NCBI RefSeq assembly: GCF_011759365.1
Contig: NZ_JAARLZ010000007.1
Coordinates: 186,001-250,000 of the forward strand
DNA length: 64,000 nucleotides
Reading direction: 5' to 3'
Source of the DNA: Luteibacter anthropi
GTDB taxonomy: Bacteria > Pseudomonadota > Gammaproteobacteria > Xanthomonadales > Rhodanobacteraceae
Every line of letters starts with the position of its first letter. Position 1 is the first letter of the stretch. Of the stretch, positions 35,302 to 45,654 are shown one piece after another. Below the pieces are notes generated by a model. The model ran no database searches. It was given only the letters and a program-made list of their open reading frames with translations, and had not been told where the DNA came from. The position numbers and the translations under genes are program-made.

Positions 35302-37527
35302 ATGCGCCGACCGGCAGCAAACAGGGTCGTGGGTGGATTACTGGTGTGCGTGATGACCTGGGCATCCATTGCACCGGCGCAGGATGCGCCTGCATCCGCG
35401 GCCACGGTGCAGGCTCCTCCCGTGCCACCGCCGGTGCCCGTCGAGATTCCCTTTGCCTCGCGCGACGCCGCCGGGGTGACAGCCCCCAGCTCGCCGGATG
35501 CCTGGGGTGGTCCGCGCCATGAAGGGCAGGAGCACCTGTCAGACCGTGTCGTGTCCTACCGCATCCAGGCCACGCTCGATCCCGTGCGGCACCGTGTGGA
35601 TGGCCGCGAACAACTGACCTGGCGCAATCGTAGCGATCGTCCCGTGTCGGCCGTGTTCCTGCACCTGTATCTCAATGCGTTCGAAAGCGAGGGCAGCACT
35701 TTTTTCACCGAGCGACGGACGCTGTCGCCGGGCCATGCGCGTGGCGCGGGCGAGGTGGGCAAGGGCGAATGGGGATATATCGACCTGTCATCGGTAGAAC
35801 AGGACGGCGCGACACTGAAGTGGCGTCACGTGCATCCGGACGGCGGCCCCCAGACCGACCACACGGTGGTTCGCGTCGATCTGGCGCAGCCCGTGGCACC
35901 CGGCGCCTCTGTCACGCTGGGCATGACCTTCCAGTCGCAGTTGCCGCGGGTGATCGAGCGCACGGGCTACGTGGGCGATTTTCACCTGGTGGCCCAGTGG
36001 TTCCCCAAGATCGGCGTGCTTGAACTACCGGGCGAGCGCGGGGCGACCGAACCCCGCTGGAATGTCCACGAGTTTCATTTCAACAGCGAGTTCTACGCGG
36101 ACTTCGGCGACTACGACGTGCAGATCACGTTGCCGAAGGATTACGTCGTGGCAGCCGTGGGCGAACAGCAGGGGGCGCCGGTCGTCGAAGGCGGCCAGGC
36201 CACGTGGCGCTTCACGCAGGGCGACGTGCACGATTTCGCCTGGATGGCAGCGCGGGATTTCCTTACGCGCGAGACGACATGGCAGGGGCCGGGCAGTCCG
36301 CCGGTGGCCGTGAAGGTGGTCTATCCGCGCGAATACGAGGCCGTGGCCGGGCCCATCCTGAAAGCCAGCACCGATTCGCTCACCTACTTCTCGCGCACGC
36401 TCGGGCCATACCCCTATCGCACGGTGACGGCGGTGGTGCCGCCCTTCCATGGGGGAGAGGCCGGTGGCATGGAATATCCCACCTTCTACACGGTGGACAA
36501 CGCACTGCGCGTGGTGCCCGGCACGCTTGCCCAGATACTGATCGACTTCACCACCATCCATGAATTCGGCCATGGCTATTTCTACGGCCTGCTGGCCTCG
36601 AACGAATTCGAGGAGCCGATGCTGGACGAGGGACTCAACGAATTCTGGGATGACCGGATGCTGAGCGAGCGCAGGCAGGGCGTGCATATGACGACGCCGT
36701 TCTTGCGTTTCTTTGGCATCGATCCGGAGTTCGGTGCCTTCGTGTTCGAGCGCATGACGGCATCCCTGGCGGCAGCAGCCGATCCGCTGGGGCAGAATTC
36801 GTGGAACCGTCTTTCAAACGCCGAGTACGGCACCGTGTATTCACGCACGGCCACGGCCATGCACGATCTTGAACAGCGACTTGGCAGCGAGGTGATGGGC
36901 AAGGCGTTCCACGCTTATTACGAACGCTGGAAGTTCCGCCATCCATCCATCGCCGATTTCCGCCAGAGTCTGGTCGAAGCCTCGGGCAGGCAGGACATCG
37001 TGGACGAGGTGTTCTCGCGTTACGTGCACGGCGTGGCCTATGTCGACGACCGGGTGAGCGACATCACCAGCACCGAGGTGTTGCCGTTGGCCGGCCTGTC
37101 GATACGGGATGGCAAGCGCGTCGAACTGTCGTCGGACGACAACGACGAGGCCATCGAAAAGCAGCGCAACGCATGGCATCGTGCGCACCCTGACGCGGCG
37201 GAAGGCACCGGTCCGTTCCCCTGGCGAACGACAGTGACGGTATGGCGCGATGGAGAGGCCGTGCCGCAAGTGCTGAAGGTGACCTTTGCGGATGGCGCGA
37301 CGGAAACGGTGAACTGGAACGATGGTCGTCGCTGGGCGCGCTTCGATTTCACGCATGGTGCGAAGGCCGTATCCGCTGAACTCGATCCCGAGCGCCGTAT
37401 CTATCTGGATACCAACAAGCTCAACGACAGCCGCACCGTGGAGGCCGACCATTCGGCGTCCACACGCTGGAGCTCGGATATCGCGGCCGTGCTCCAGGGC
37501 TTTTATGCATGGATGGGAACCCTATGA
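35302..37527 (+). CDS. M1-family metallopeptidase, exported
   Basis: A 741-residue zinc peptidase with a signal peptide (ending SIAPAQ at about residue 27) and a proline-rich linker. The zinc site is HEFGH followed 18 residues later by the third ligand in LDEGLNEFWD; GGEAGGMEYPTF is the substrate-binding GxMEN-like motif. This is the M1 (gluzincin aminopeptidase) architecture without a clear ERAP-like C-terminal domain. ATG 35302 follows AGGGGAG; a GTG six bases earlier is possible. The next gene overlaps its stop by four bases. Confidence 0.9.
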   Translation: MRRPAANRVVGGLLVCVMTWASIAPAQDAPASAATVQAPPVPPPVPVEIPFASRDAAGVTAPSSPDAWGGPRHEGQEHLSDRVVSYRIQATLDPVRHRVDGREQLTWRNRSDRPVSAVFLHLYLNAFESEGSTFFTERRTLSPGHARGAGEVGKGEWGYIDLSSVEQDGATLKWRHVHPDGGPQTDHTVVRVDLAQPVAPGASVTLGMTFQSQLPRVIERTGYVGDFHLVAQWFPKIGVLELPGERGATEPRWNVHEFHFNSEFYADFGDYDVQITLPKDYVVAAVGEQQGAPVVEGGQATWRFTQGDVHDFAWMAARDFLTRETTWQGPGSPPVAVKVVYPREYEAVAGPILKASTDSLTYFSRTLGPYPYRTVTAVVPPFHGGEAGGMEYPTFYTVDNALRVVPGTLAQILIDFTTIHEFGHGYFYGLLASNEFEEPMLDEGLNEFWDDRMLSERRQGVHMTTPFLRFFGIDPEFGAFVFERMTASLAAAADPLGQNSWNRLSNAEYGTVYSRTATAMHDLEQRLGSEVMGKAFHAYYERWKFRHPSIADFRQSLVEASGRQDIVDEVFSRYVHGVAYVDDRVSDITSTEVLPLAGLSIRDGKRVELSSDDNDEAIEKQRNAWHRAHPDAAEGTGPFPWRTTVTVWRDGEAVPQVLKVTFADGATETVNWNDGRRWARFDFTHGAKAVSAELDPERRIYLDTNKLNDSRTVEADHSASTRWSSDIAAVLQGFYAWMGTL

Positions 37528-38435
37528 ACACACGTGCTCCCCGGTCGGCCCTGGCCAGCCTTGGCAAGGGCGCCTTCCAGGCACTGCAAGGACAGCTCAT
37601 CGTGTTGTGGGTGCTGATCACGCTCGTGCCGACCCTCGTCGTGACCCTGCCCCTGTGGAAGACGCTGGATGGCCTGCTTGCGCATTCCGTGCATGCGCCT
37701 GCCTGGGCGCGCCGTTTCGATGGACTCATGTTCAGCGATGTGGCCGACGCCCTGCGTGGCAATGCCTGGATAAGCGCGGGTTTTGTGGTCGGCGCGGTGC
37801 TGACCCTGCTTGTTTCCCCCTTCCTCACGGGCATGGTGGTGGCGTCGGGGCGTGCGGGCAGGTCGCTGGGCTTCGGCGCATTGCTCCAGGGTGGCGCAAC
37901 GGAGTATGGGCGGCAGCTCAGGCTGATGTTGCTCGCGCTGCTGCCCTATGGATTGTTTGTCCTCGCCGCCATGGGTATTTCTTCCGTCGTGGACGACGGT
38001 GTCGATGCGGCCACGCTGGAAACGAAGGCACGCGGGTATCAATACGGCGGCATGGCGTTGACCGCGCTGTGCTTCGCCATCGTGCAGACGGTCGTGGAAT
38101 CGGCACGCGCCCAGTTCATTGCCGATGTAGGCCTGCGCTCGGCGTTTCGAGCCATGGGGCGGGGGGTGATGCTGTTCCTGCGCCGGCCGCTGGCCTGCGT
38201 GTTGATCTGGATGGCGATCACGGCCATCGGCGCCGCCGGTTCGCTGGTGATCGCCGTCTGGCGTGGTCACACGAGCGCCGTGGGCACCGGTGTGGTGTCT
38301 GCGTTTCTTATCGTGCAACTCGGCGTTGCCATCGTGGCGTGGATGCGCTCGGCACGTCTGCTGGCGCTCGCGGGCCTGGTGGCCACGAACCCTGCCCATC
38401 GTCGCCGGCGCACGGATTTCGCGCCGGCGCTGTAG
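37524..38435 (+). CDS. Multispan membrane protein coupled to the M1 peptidase
   Basis: A 303-residue inner-membrane protein with about six hydrophobic segments (for example LIVLWVLITLVPTLVVTLPLW, WISAGFVVGAVLTLLVSPFLTGM, LRLMLLALLPYGLFVLAAMGI, LACVLIWMAITAIGAAGSLVIAVW). No family or catalytic motif is recognised; it resembles generic DUF4013/YIP-like integral proteins. Its ATG overlaps the peptidase stop (ATGA), so the two are translated together and may work together at the envelope. Confidence 0.75.
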   Translation: MNTRAPRSALASLGKGAFQALQGQLIVLWVLITLVPTLVVTLPLWKTLDGLLAHSVHAPAWARRFDGLMFSDVADALRGNAWISAGFVVGAVLTLLVSPFLTGMVVASGRAGRSLGFGALLQGGATEYGRQLRLMLLALLPYGLFVLAAMGISSVVDDGVDAATLETKARGYQYGGMALTALCFAIVQTVVESARAQFIADVGLRSAFRAMGRGVMLFLRRPLACVLIWMAITAIGAAGSLVIAVWRGHTSAVGTGVVSAFLIVQLGVAIVAWMRSARLLALAGLVATNPAHRRRRTDFAPAL

Positions 38436-38447
38436 GCGATATGCGAA

Positions 38448-38993
38448 TCAGCCCGCCGCGCGGCGGGCTTCGCGGTGGGGCGGGTAATACGCAAACAGGT
38501 GGGTCGCGCCGCCCAGGAAGTCGATGTTGTCGATGTGCTCGCCGCCGAGGCGTTCCGCGACGTGATCGGAGGCTTCATTGCCGATGCGGACCAGGCTGAT
38601 CACACGCTGGGCGTGCATCTGCTTCCAGGCGAAGTCGAGGATCGCGGTGCCCGCTTCGGTGGCGTAGCCGTGGTGGCGGTGCTCGGGCTTCAGCATCCAG
38701 CCCAGCTCCAGGTCGGGCCAGCCCTCGGGCTTCATGAGGCCGGCGCGGCCGATGAACTCGCCGGTGGCCTTCAGCTCGATCGCCCACATGCCACAGCCGC
38801 GCAGGGCCCAGTGACCCAGCAGCATGGCCATGGAGCGCCACGCGTTCATGCGGTCCAGGGGCTGGCCGTCGCCGATCCAGCGAGTGCTTTCGGCGTCGGC
38901 GAGCATGCTCGCGTAGTCGTCGAAATGGCTCTCGGTAAGGGCTGTGAGCCGCAGGCGCGGCGTTTCCAGGACAGGGATGTTGCTGATTGCCAT
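38448..38993 (-). CDS. GNAT acetyltransferase, RimJ/RimL type
   Basis: A 181-residue GNAT protein. LETPRLRLTALTESHFDDYASML at the start, ELGWMLKPEHRHHGYATEAGTAILDFAW as the acetyl-CoA site and IGNEASDHVAERLGGEHI near the end are characteristic of the RimJ/RimL-like group (Acetyltransf_3). Such enzymes acetylate protein N-termini or small molecules; the substrate is unknown. ATG 38993 is preferred to 39014. It lies 17 bases downstream of the SET-domain gene on the same strand. Confidence 0.87.
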   Translation of the reverse strand: MAISNIPVLETPRLRLTALTESHFDDYASMLADAESTRWIGDGQPLDRMNAWRSMAMLLGHWALRGCGMWAIELKATGEFIGRAGLMKPEGWPDLELGWMLKPEHRHHGYATEAGTAILDFAWKQMHAQRVISLVRIGNEASDHVAERLGGEHIDNIDFLGGATHLFAYYPPHREARRAAG

Positions 38994-39010
38994 CGAAGTG
39001 ACCAAGGGTT

Positions 39011-39472
39011 TCAACCGATCAGGGAAGCCAGCGCGCGGGTACTCAGCGCGAGGCTCTCCTGCCAGGACAAGCCGGTTATTTTCTCACCAGTTTCCGCATC
39101 GGCAAAGTCCTCATTCTGCCCCGGTGCGAGCAGGTGCCGATAATCCACTGTAATTTCAGTGCCTTGCGGAAGGTCCTTGGCAGCAAAGATGAAGCCCAGA
39201 TGCCAGATTCCCGTCGGCTGGAAGCTATGATTTACGTAGCATTCGTCCGGCCAGTCGGGAGAAATCGTGTAGCGGTCGCCGAACCAGCGGGCTGCGGCGT
39301 GCAGCTGGCCGGACAGCTCGGGGGACGACTGGATCTCGGCCCAGCCGTAGGTGCGATCGATGGCATCCGGCGCCGTGACCACGCTGCCCGCGGCCACGAA
39401 TTCGTCGATAAACAAGCCCTTGCCGGCGCCAGGAATACCAGACGCGGCGATGCGATAACGCGGCAGGATCAT
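39011..39472 (-). CDS. SET-domain protein
   Basis: A 153-residue protein consisting of a compact SET domain: GIPGAGKGLFIDEFVAAGSVV at the start, YVNHSFQPTGIW as the NHS motif that binds the methyl donor, and DLPQGTEITVDYRHL as the conserved C-terminal strand with Tyr. Pre- and post-SET cysteine clusters are absent. Bacterial SET proteins may methylate lysines of host or self proteins. No secretion signal is seen, so a self target is more likely. It precedes the GNAT gene in the same orientation. Confidence 0.8.
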   Translation of the reverse strand: MILPRYRIAASGIPGAGKGLFIDEFVAAGSVVTAPDAIDRTYGWAEIQSSPELSGQLHAAARWFGDRYTISPDWPDECYVNHSFQPTGIWHLGFIFAAKDLPQGTEITVDYRHLLAPGQNEDFADAETGEKITGLSWQESLALSTRALASLIG

Positions 39473-39558
39473 TGGATCATCAGGCCCCTGTTGCCGTTTC
39501 GGCTGGCGGTTGGCTTCCGTCCCGGCTTGGGGCGCGAGTGTAGCGCTTTCGGACCGGG

Positions 39559-39581
39559 GCGGAAGGGGGTGACCCTTCCGC
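39559..39581. terminator. Hairpin after the ComEA-like gene
   Basis: GCGGAAGGG-GGTGA-CCCTTCCGC is a perfect 9-bp stem nine bases past the stop codon of the minus-strand gene at 39590. There is no T-run, so termination is uncertain. Confidence 0.5.
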
Positions 39582-39589
39582 CCGCCGTC

Positions 39590-39904
39590 TCACTCGCCGT
39601 CGGCGTGACGAGGCTTCGCCGCGGCCTTCTTCTTTGCCGGTTTGTCGTCGCCAAGGAGGATGGCGTCGCGGTTGCGGTCTACCAGCGAGGCGCCGATGCC
39701 CTTGACGTCGGCGAGCTGGTCGGCGGATTCGAAGGCGCCGTTGGCCTCGCGCCACGCCACGATGGCGTTGGCCTTGGCAAGACCCACGCCATCGAGCGAA
39801 TGGGCGAGGGTAGAGGCATCGGCCGTGTTGATGTTGACCGGCGTGGATGCGAAAGCGGGCATGGCAGCCAGCAGGGCGGCGAGTGCGAGGATGTGTCGGG
39901 ACAT
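39590..39904 (-). CDS. ComEA-like helix-hairpin-helix protein
   Basis: A 104-residue protein with a signal peptide ending MPAFAS at about residue 18 and a double helix-hairpin-helix DNA-binding domain: VNINTADASTLAHSLDGVGLAKANAIVAW and then FESADQLADVKGIGASLVDRNRD. The tail is lysine-rich. Periplasmic ComEA homologues bind incoming DNA during natural transformation. The ATG at 39904 gives the signal peptide. No other competence gene is beside it. Confidence 0.88.
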   Translation of the reverse strand: MSRHILALAALLAAMPAFASTPVNINTADASTLAHSLDGVGLAKANAIVAWREANGAFESADQLADVKGIGASLVDRNRDAILLGDDKPAKKKAAAKPRHADGE

Positions 39905-40098
39905 GCGGTTCTCCTGTGCGATACGCGTCGGACGACGCGACGTCGAACTCTGCGCCTGCACCGTCATGCGCCGAACCGGCGCATGACGCCGTTTCGCGTC
40001 GTTGCATCGCTGGCGTGCTTTCCGGGCGCGGCTGTCGGGCGGCAGGGTGAACCGTCGGCGCTGCTACAATCGCGCTTTGCCCAACGAGTCCTTTCCCC

Positions 40099-41540
<1,442 letters not shown>

Positions 41541-41544
<4 letters not shown>

Positions 41545-42248
41545 GCGCCGACCTGTCCACGCTCGCCGGCCGCCTCGCGGCCGTGCGGGCGCGGATCGAC
41601 ACGGCCTGCCGCGAGGCAGGCCGCGATCCGGCGGAGGTCACCCTGCTGCCCGTCAGCAAGACCTTCGGTGCCGACGTCGTCCGTGAAGCCGTCGCCCTGG
41701 GCGAACGCCGCTTCGGCGAGAACAAGGTGCAGGAGATCCAGGCCAAGGCGGTCGAGCTGGCCGCCGAGTCGCTGGACTGGGTGGTGATCGGCCACCTGCA
41801 GACGAACAAGGCCAAGGCTGTCGCGAAGGTGGCGGCCGAGGTGCAGTCGCTGGACCGCCTCGACCTGGCCGTGGCGCTGGACAAGGCCTTGCAGGCCCAG
41901 GGGCGCGCTATCGATGTCCTGGTGCAGCTGAAGACCTCTGCCGAGGAGAGCAAGTACGGCTTGCCTCCGGAGGCCTTGCCGGCCTTCCTGGGAGAGCTGA
42001 AGGCGTTCTCCTCGCTACGCGTGCGCGGCCTCATGACCCTGGCCGAGGCTTCGGACGACGGGGCCGTGGTTCGTCGCTGCTTTGCCCACCTGCGCCACTG
42101 GCGCGACCGGGCACGCGATGCCGGGCATGAGCTGTCCCGGCTGTCGATGGGCATGAGCGGCGATTTTGCCCTGGCCATTGCCGAGGGCAGTACCGAAGTG
42201 CGCATCGGCAGTGCGATCTTCGGTGCCCGCGATTATCCCGCGTCATAA
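41541..42248 (+). CDS. PLP homeostasis protein, YggS/PLPBP family
   Basis: A 235-residue TIM-barrel PLP-binding protein. The PLP lysine is in LLPVSKTFGADVV; FGENKVQEIQAKA, WVVIGHLQTNKAK, and SMGMSGDFALAIAEGSTEVRIGSAIFG are the family signatures. It keeps free pyridoxal phosphate in balance and affects amino-acid pools; it has no known catalytic activity. It starts within the stop codon of the M20 peptidase (ATGA), so the two are coupled. Confidence 0.93.
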
Positions 42249-42490
42249 CAGGGATTTATTCCATTCGTTAAGGCCCCGCCCGACGGGCGGCGCTGGCGCT
42301 TTACGCGTCCTTTATGCAAGTGTCTAAATCTGTTCAGAATTCACGTTTGTGACGGTGGTTTCTTGCGATTTCTCTGAATATTTCCTAGGAATGGCACTTT
42401 TTAACTTTATGCCAACAACAAGGGCGATGCGGTTTGATAACTTCACCGCTCGTTCACGGTCGTCCACCTTCACGGCGGCTTAACTTGACG
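42249..42490. promoter_or_regulatory. AT-rich intergenic region upstream of the NlpC/P60 gene
   Basis: This 242-base gap is AT-richer than its surroundings from about 42300 to 42445 and probably holds the promoter of the peptidoglycan hydrolase gene. I see no clear -35/-10 pair, no repeat copy and no convincing terminator apart from GCCCGACGGGC at 42277-42287. Confidence 0.35.
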
Positions 42491-42511
42491 ATGAATAGGG
42501 CCTTCTCGCTC

Positions 42512-43213
42512 ATGCATTTAAAGCGACTGACCACTCTCGCGTTAGCCACCTGCTGCTTCGCCGCTACTCCTGCGTTCGCCGATACGGTGGCCGCACCGAA
42601 AGGTCTCGACCAGTCCGCATCACTCTTGCTGACCGACCTGCCGGTCTTCGCCCCGGCAACGTCCCTGGCCCAGTCCACCATTCCGGACGTGGCCGCGCTC
42701 ACCGCTCCCAAGGCTCCGCTGCTCGCCAAGGCTCCCGTCGCTGCCGACGATGAGAACGGCGACGATGAAGACGACAGCCTGGTCGCCGCCGCCACCGACA
42801 AGCTTGCCGGCCACGTCGATGGCCACGCCCGCGAGGCGCTGCTCGCCCTCGCCATGAAGCTCCGCGATATCCGTTACCACCGCGGCGGTCGCGCCCCGGC
42901 CACCGGTTTCGATTGCAGCGGTTTCGTCCGCTACGTGTTCCTGCACAGCATCGGCCTCGATCTGCCGACCAACTCGGCCAGCCAGTTCCTGGCGGGTCTC
43001 AAGGTCAAGCGCACCGACATGAAGGCCGGCGACCTGGTGTTCTTCCGCACCCGTGGCAAGGCCATCTCCCACGTGGGCATCTACATCGACAACGGTCAGT
43101 TCATCCATTCTCCGTCGGCCGGCAAGACCGTCCGCGTCGACAGCCTGAACGAGGCCTACTGGGCCAAGCATTTCGTGGGCGCCAAGCGTCCCGAAGGCAT
43201 CTCCAAGATCTGA
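42512..43213 (+). CDS. NlpC/P60-family peptidoglycan endopeptidase
   Basis: A 233-residue exported protein; the signal peptide ends TPAFAD at about residue 23. An Ala/Asp-rich linker of about 75 residues precedes the NlpC/P60 domain, with catalytic Cys in FDCSGFVRYVF, His in HVGIYIDNGQFIHS, and a third polar residue in FIHSPSAG. It likely cuts stem peptides of peptidoglycan in the periplasm. ATG 42512 begins a clean signal peptide; ATG 42491 would add seven residues and is also possible. A strong terminator follows. Confidence 0.9.
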   Translation: MHLKRLTTLALATCCFAATPAFADTVAAPKGLDQSASLLLTDLPVFAPATSLAQSTIPDVAALTAPKAPLLAKAPVAADDENGDDEDDSLVAAATDKLAGHVDGHAREALLALAMKLRDIRYHRGGRAPATGFDCSGFVRYVFLHSIGLDLPTNSASQFLAGLKVKRTDMKAGDLVFFRTRGKAISHVGIYIDNGQFIHSPSAGKTVRVDSLNEAYWAKHFVGAKRPEGISKI

Positions 43214-43239
43214 CGGGTACCCTTCAACGTATATTTCCG

Positions 43240-43270
43240 AAACGGCGTGCTTCGGCATGCCGTTTTTTTT
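43240..43270 (+). terminator. Intrinsic terminator of the NlpC/P60 gene
   Basis: AACGGCGTGC-TTCG-GCATGCCGTT with one G-U pair, followed by eight T residues. It starts 27 bases after the stop codon. Confidence 0.92.
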
Positions 43271-43293
43271 GGCCCCTCGATCCGCGAACTCCC

Positions 43294-43397
43294 TGTAGGA
43301 GCGCGCCTTGCGCGCTACCGGTGAATGCGACGACGCACATGCCTTGCGCAGATGGGGACCGGGGCAAGGATGGTCGCGCGCAAGGCGCGCTCCTACA
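43294..43397. repeat. Inverted pair of REP elements
   Basis: Forward copy at 43294-43319 and reverse copy at 43372-43397, between the terminator and the pseudouridine synthase gene. The second ends 28 bases before that gene's ATG. Confidence 0.9.
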
Positions 43398-43425
43398 GGG
43401 GGTGATGCGCGGGTATGCTTGGCCG

Positions 43426-44199
43426 ATGCCTGCTCGTCCTCCCCGTCCTGTGCGCCCCTCGCGGCCCACCCGCGCACCGTCTACACCCGTCTTCGGCCTT
43501 GCCCGGGTTCTCTCCAAGCGCGGCATCTGTTCGCGCAGCCAGGGCGAACGCCTTGCCAGGGAGGGGCGGGTCCGCGTGGATGGGCGCGTGATCCGTGACC
43601 CGGAGTTTCCCATCGCGGGTCATGAGCGGATCGAGGTGGACGGCGAAGGCGCGCAGTCGGCGGCGCCGGTCTATATCGTGATGAACAAGCCACGCGGGCT
43701 GGTGGTCACGGCGGCCGACGAGCGCGGCCGGGATACGGTGTATTCATTGCTGGAAGGCGCCGGCCTGCCGTGGCTGGGCGCGGTAGGCCGGCTCGACAAG
43801 GCCAGCGAAGGCCTGCTGCTGATGTCGAACGACACGGTATGGGCCGCGGGCATCACGGACCCGGCGACTCATGTGCCCAAAACCTATCACGTCCAGGTAT
43901 CCGGCCAGCCTGACGAAGCCACCGTGGCGGCGATGCTGGAAGGGGTGGTGGATGAAGGGGAGGCCTTGCGGGCAGGAAGCGCCTCGGTGCTTCGGCGTGG
44001 CGAGAAAACCGCCTGGCTGGAAGTGACCCTCGATGAAGGCCGCAACCGCCATATCCGCCGCCTGATGGCAGCCCTGGGCTTCGAGGTGCAGCGTCTGTTC
44101 CGTGTGGCAATCGGCGACCTGGCCCTGGGCGAACTGGGCAAGGGTCAATGGCGCCACCTGACCCCCGAAGAAATCCAGACCCTCCGCCGCCGCCCGTAG
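43426..44199 (+). CDS. RsuA/RluB/RluE-family pseudouridine synthase
   Basis: A 257-residue protein. After a basic, proline-rich N-terminus comes an S4-like RNA-binding domain (LARVLSKRGICSRSQGERLAREGRVRVDG). The catalytic Asp is in VGRLDKASEGLLLMSND, and the C-terminal motif is LDEGRNRHIRRLMAALGFEVQRLFRVAIG. It isomerises uridine in 16S or 23S rRNA; subgroup features suggest RluE/RluB, but the site cannot be fixed. The true start is near 43426; the frame is open far upstream without coding signal. The stop codon TAG belongs to a REP element. Confidence 0.88.
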   Translation: MPARPPRPVRPSRPTRAPSTPVFGLARVLSKRGICSRSQGERLAREGRVRVDGRVIRDPEFPIAGHERIEVDGEGAQSAAPVYIVMNKPRGLVVTAADERGRDTVYSLLEGAGLPWLGAVGRLDKASEGLLLMSNDTVWAAGITDPATHVPKTYHVQVSGQPDEATVAAMLEGVVDEGEALRAGSASVLRRGEKTAWLEVTLDEGRNRHIRRLMAALGFEVQRLFRVAIGDLALGELGKGQWRHLTPEEIQTLRRRP

Positions 44200-44358
44200 G
44201 AGCGCGCCCGTGCGCGCGCAACCAACGACAACCTCACCCCTGTAGGAGCGCGCCTTGCGCGCGACCCCAACCAACGACAACCTCACCCCTCTGTAGGAGC
44301 GCGCCTTGCGCGCGACCGGCTATCGCGAAACCCGGTCGCGCGCAAGGCGCGCTCCTAC
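44196..44358. repeat. Cluster of four REP elements with a duplicated flank
   Basis: Copies at 44196-44220 (forward, slightly changed), 44241-44266 (forward), 44292-44317 (forward) and 44333-44358 (reverse). The segment CCAACGACAACCTCACCCC before the second copy is repeated before the third, so one REP plus its flank was duplicated in tandem. The first copy overlaps the pseudouridine synthase stop codon. Confidence 0.9.
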
Positions 44359-44368
44359 AAGGTGATGG

Positions 44369-45568
<1,200 letters not shown>

Positions 45569-45654
45569 GGTGCTGGGTCCGGGAGGGGGTGGAAGACTCC
45601 CGATTGTGAGGCCTTTGCGCGCCCGGGAAAACCTTCGCGCGCGCATGGACGGTC

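Noticed and set aside
42913-43425. Long N-terminal extension of the pseudouridine synthase frame
   Set aside because: The extension runs in another frame through the NlpC/P60 gene, its terminator and two REP elements; the synthase starts at 43426.
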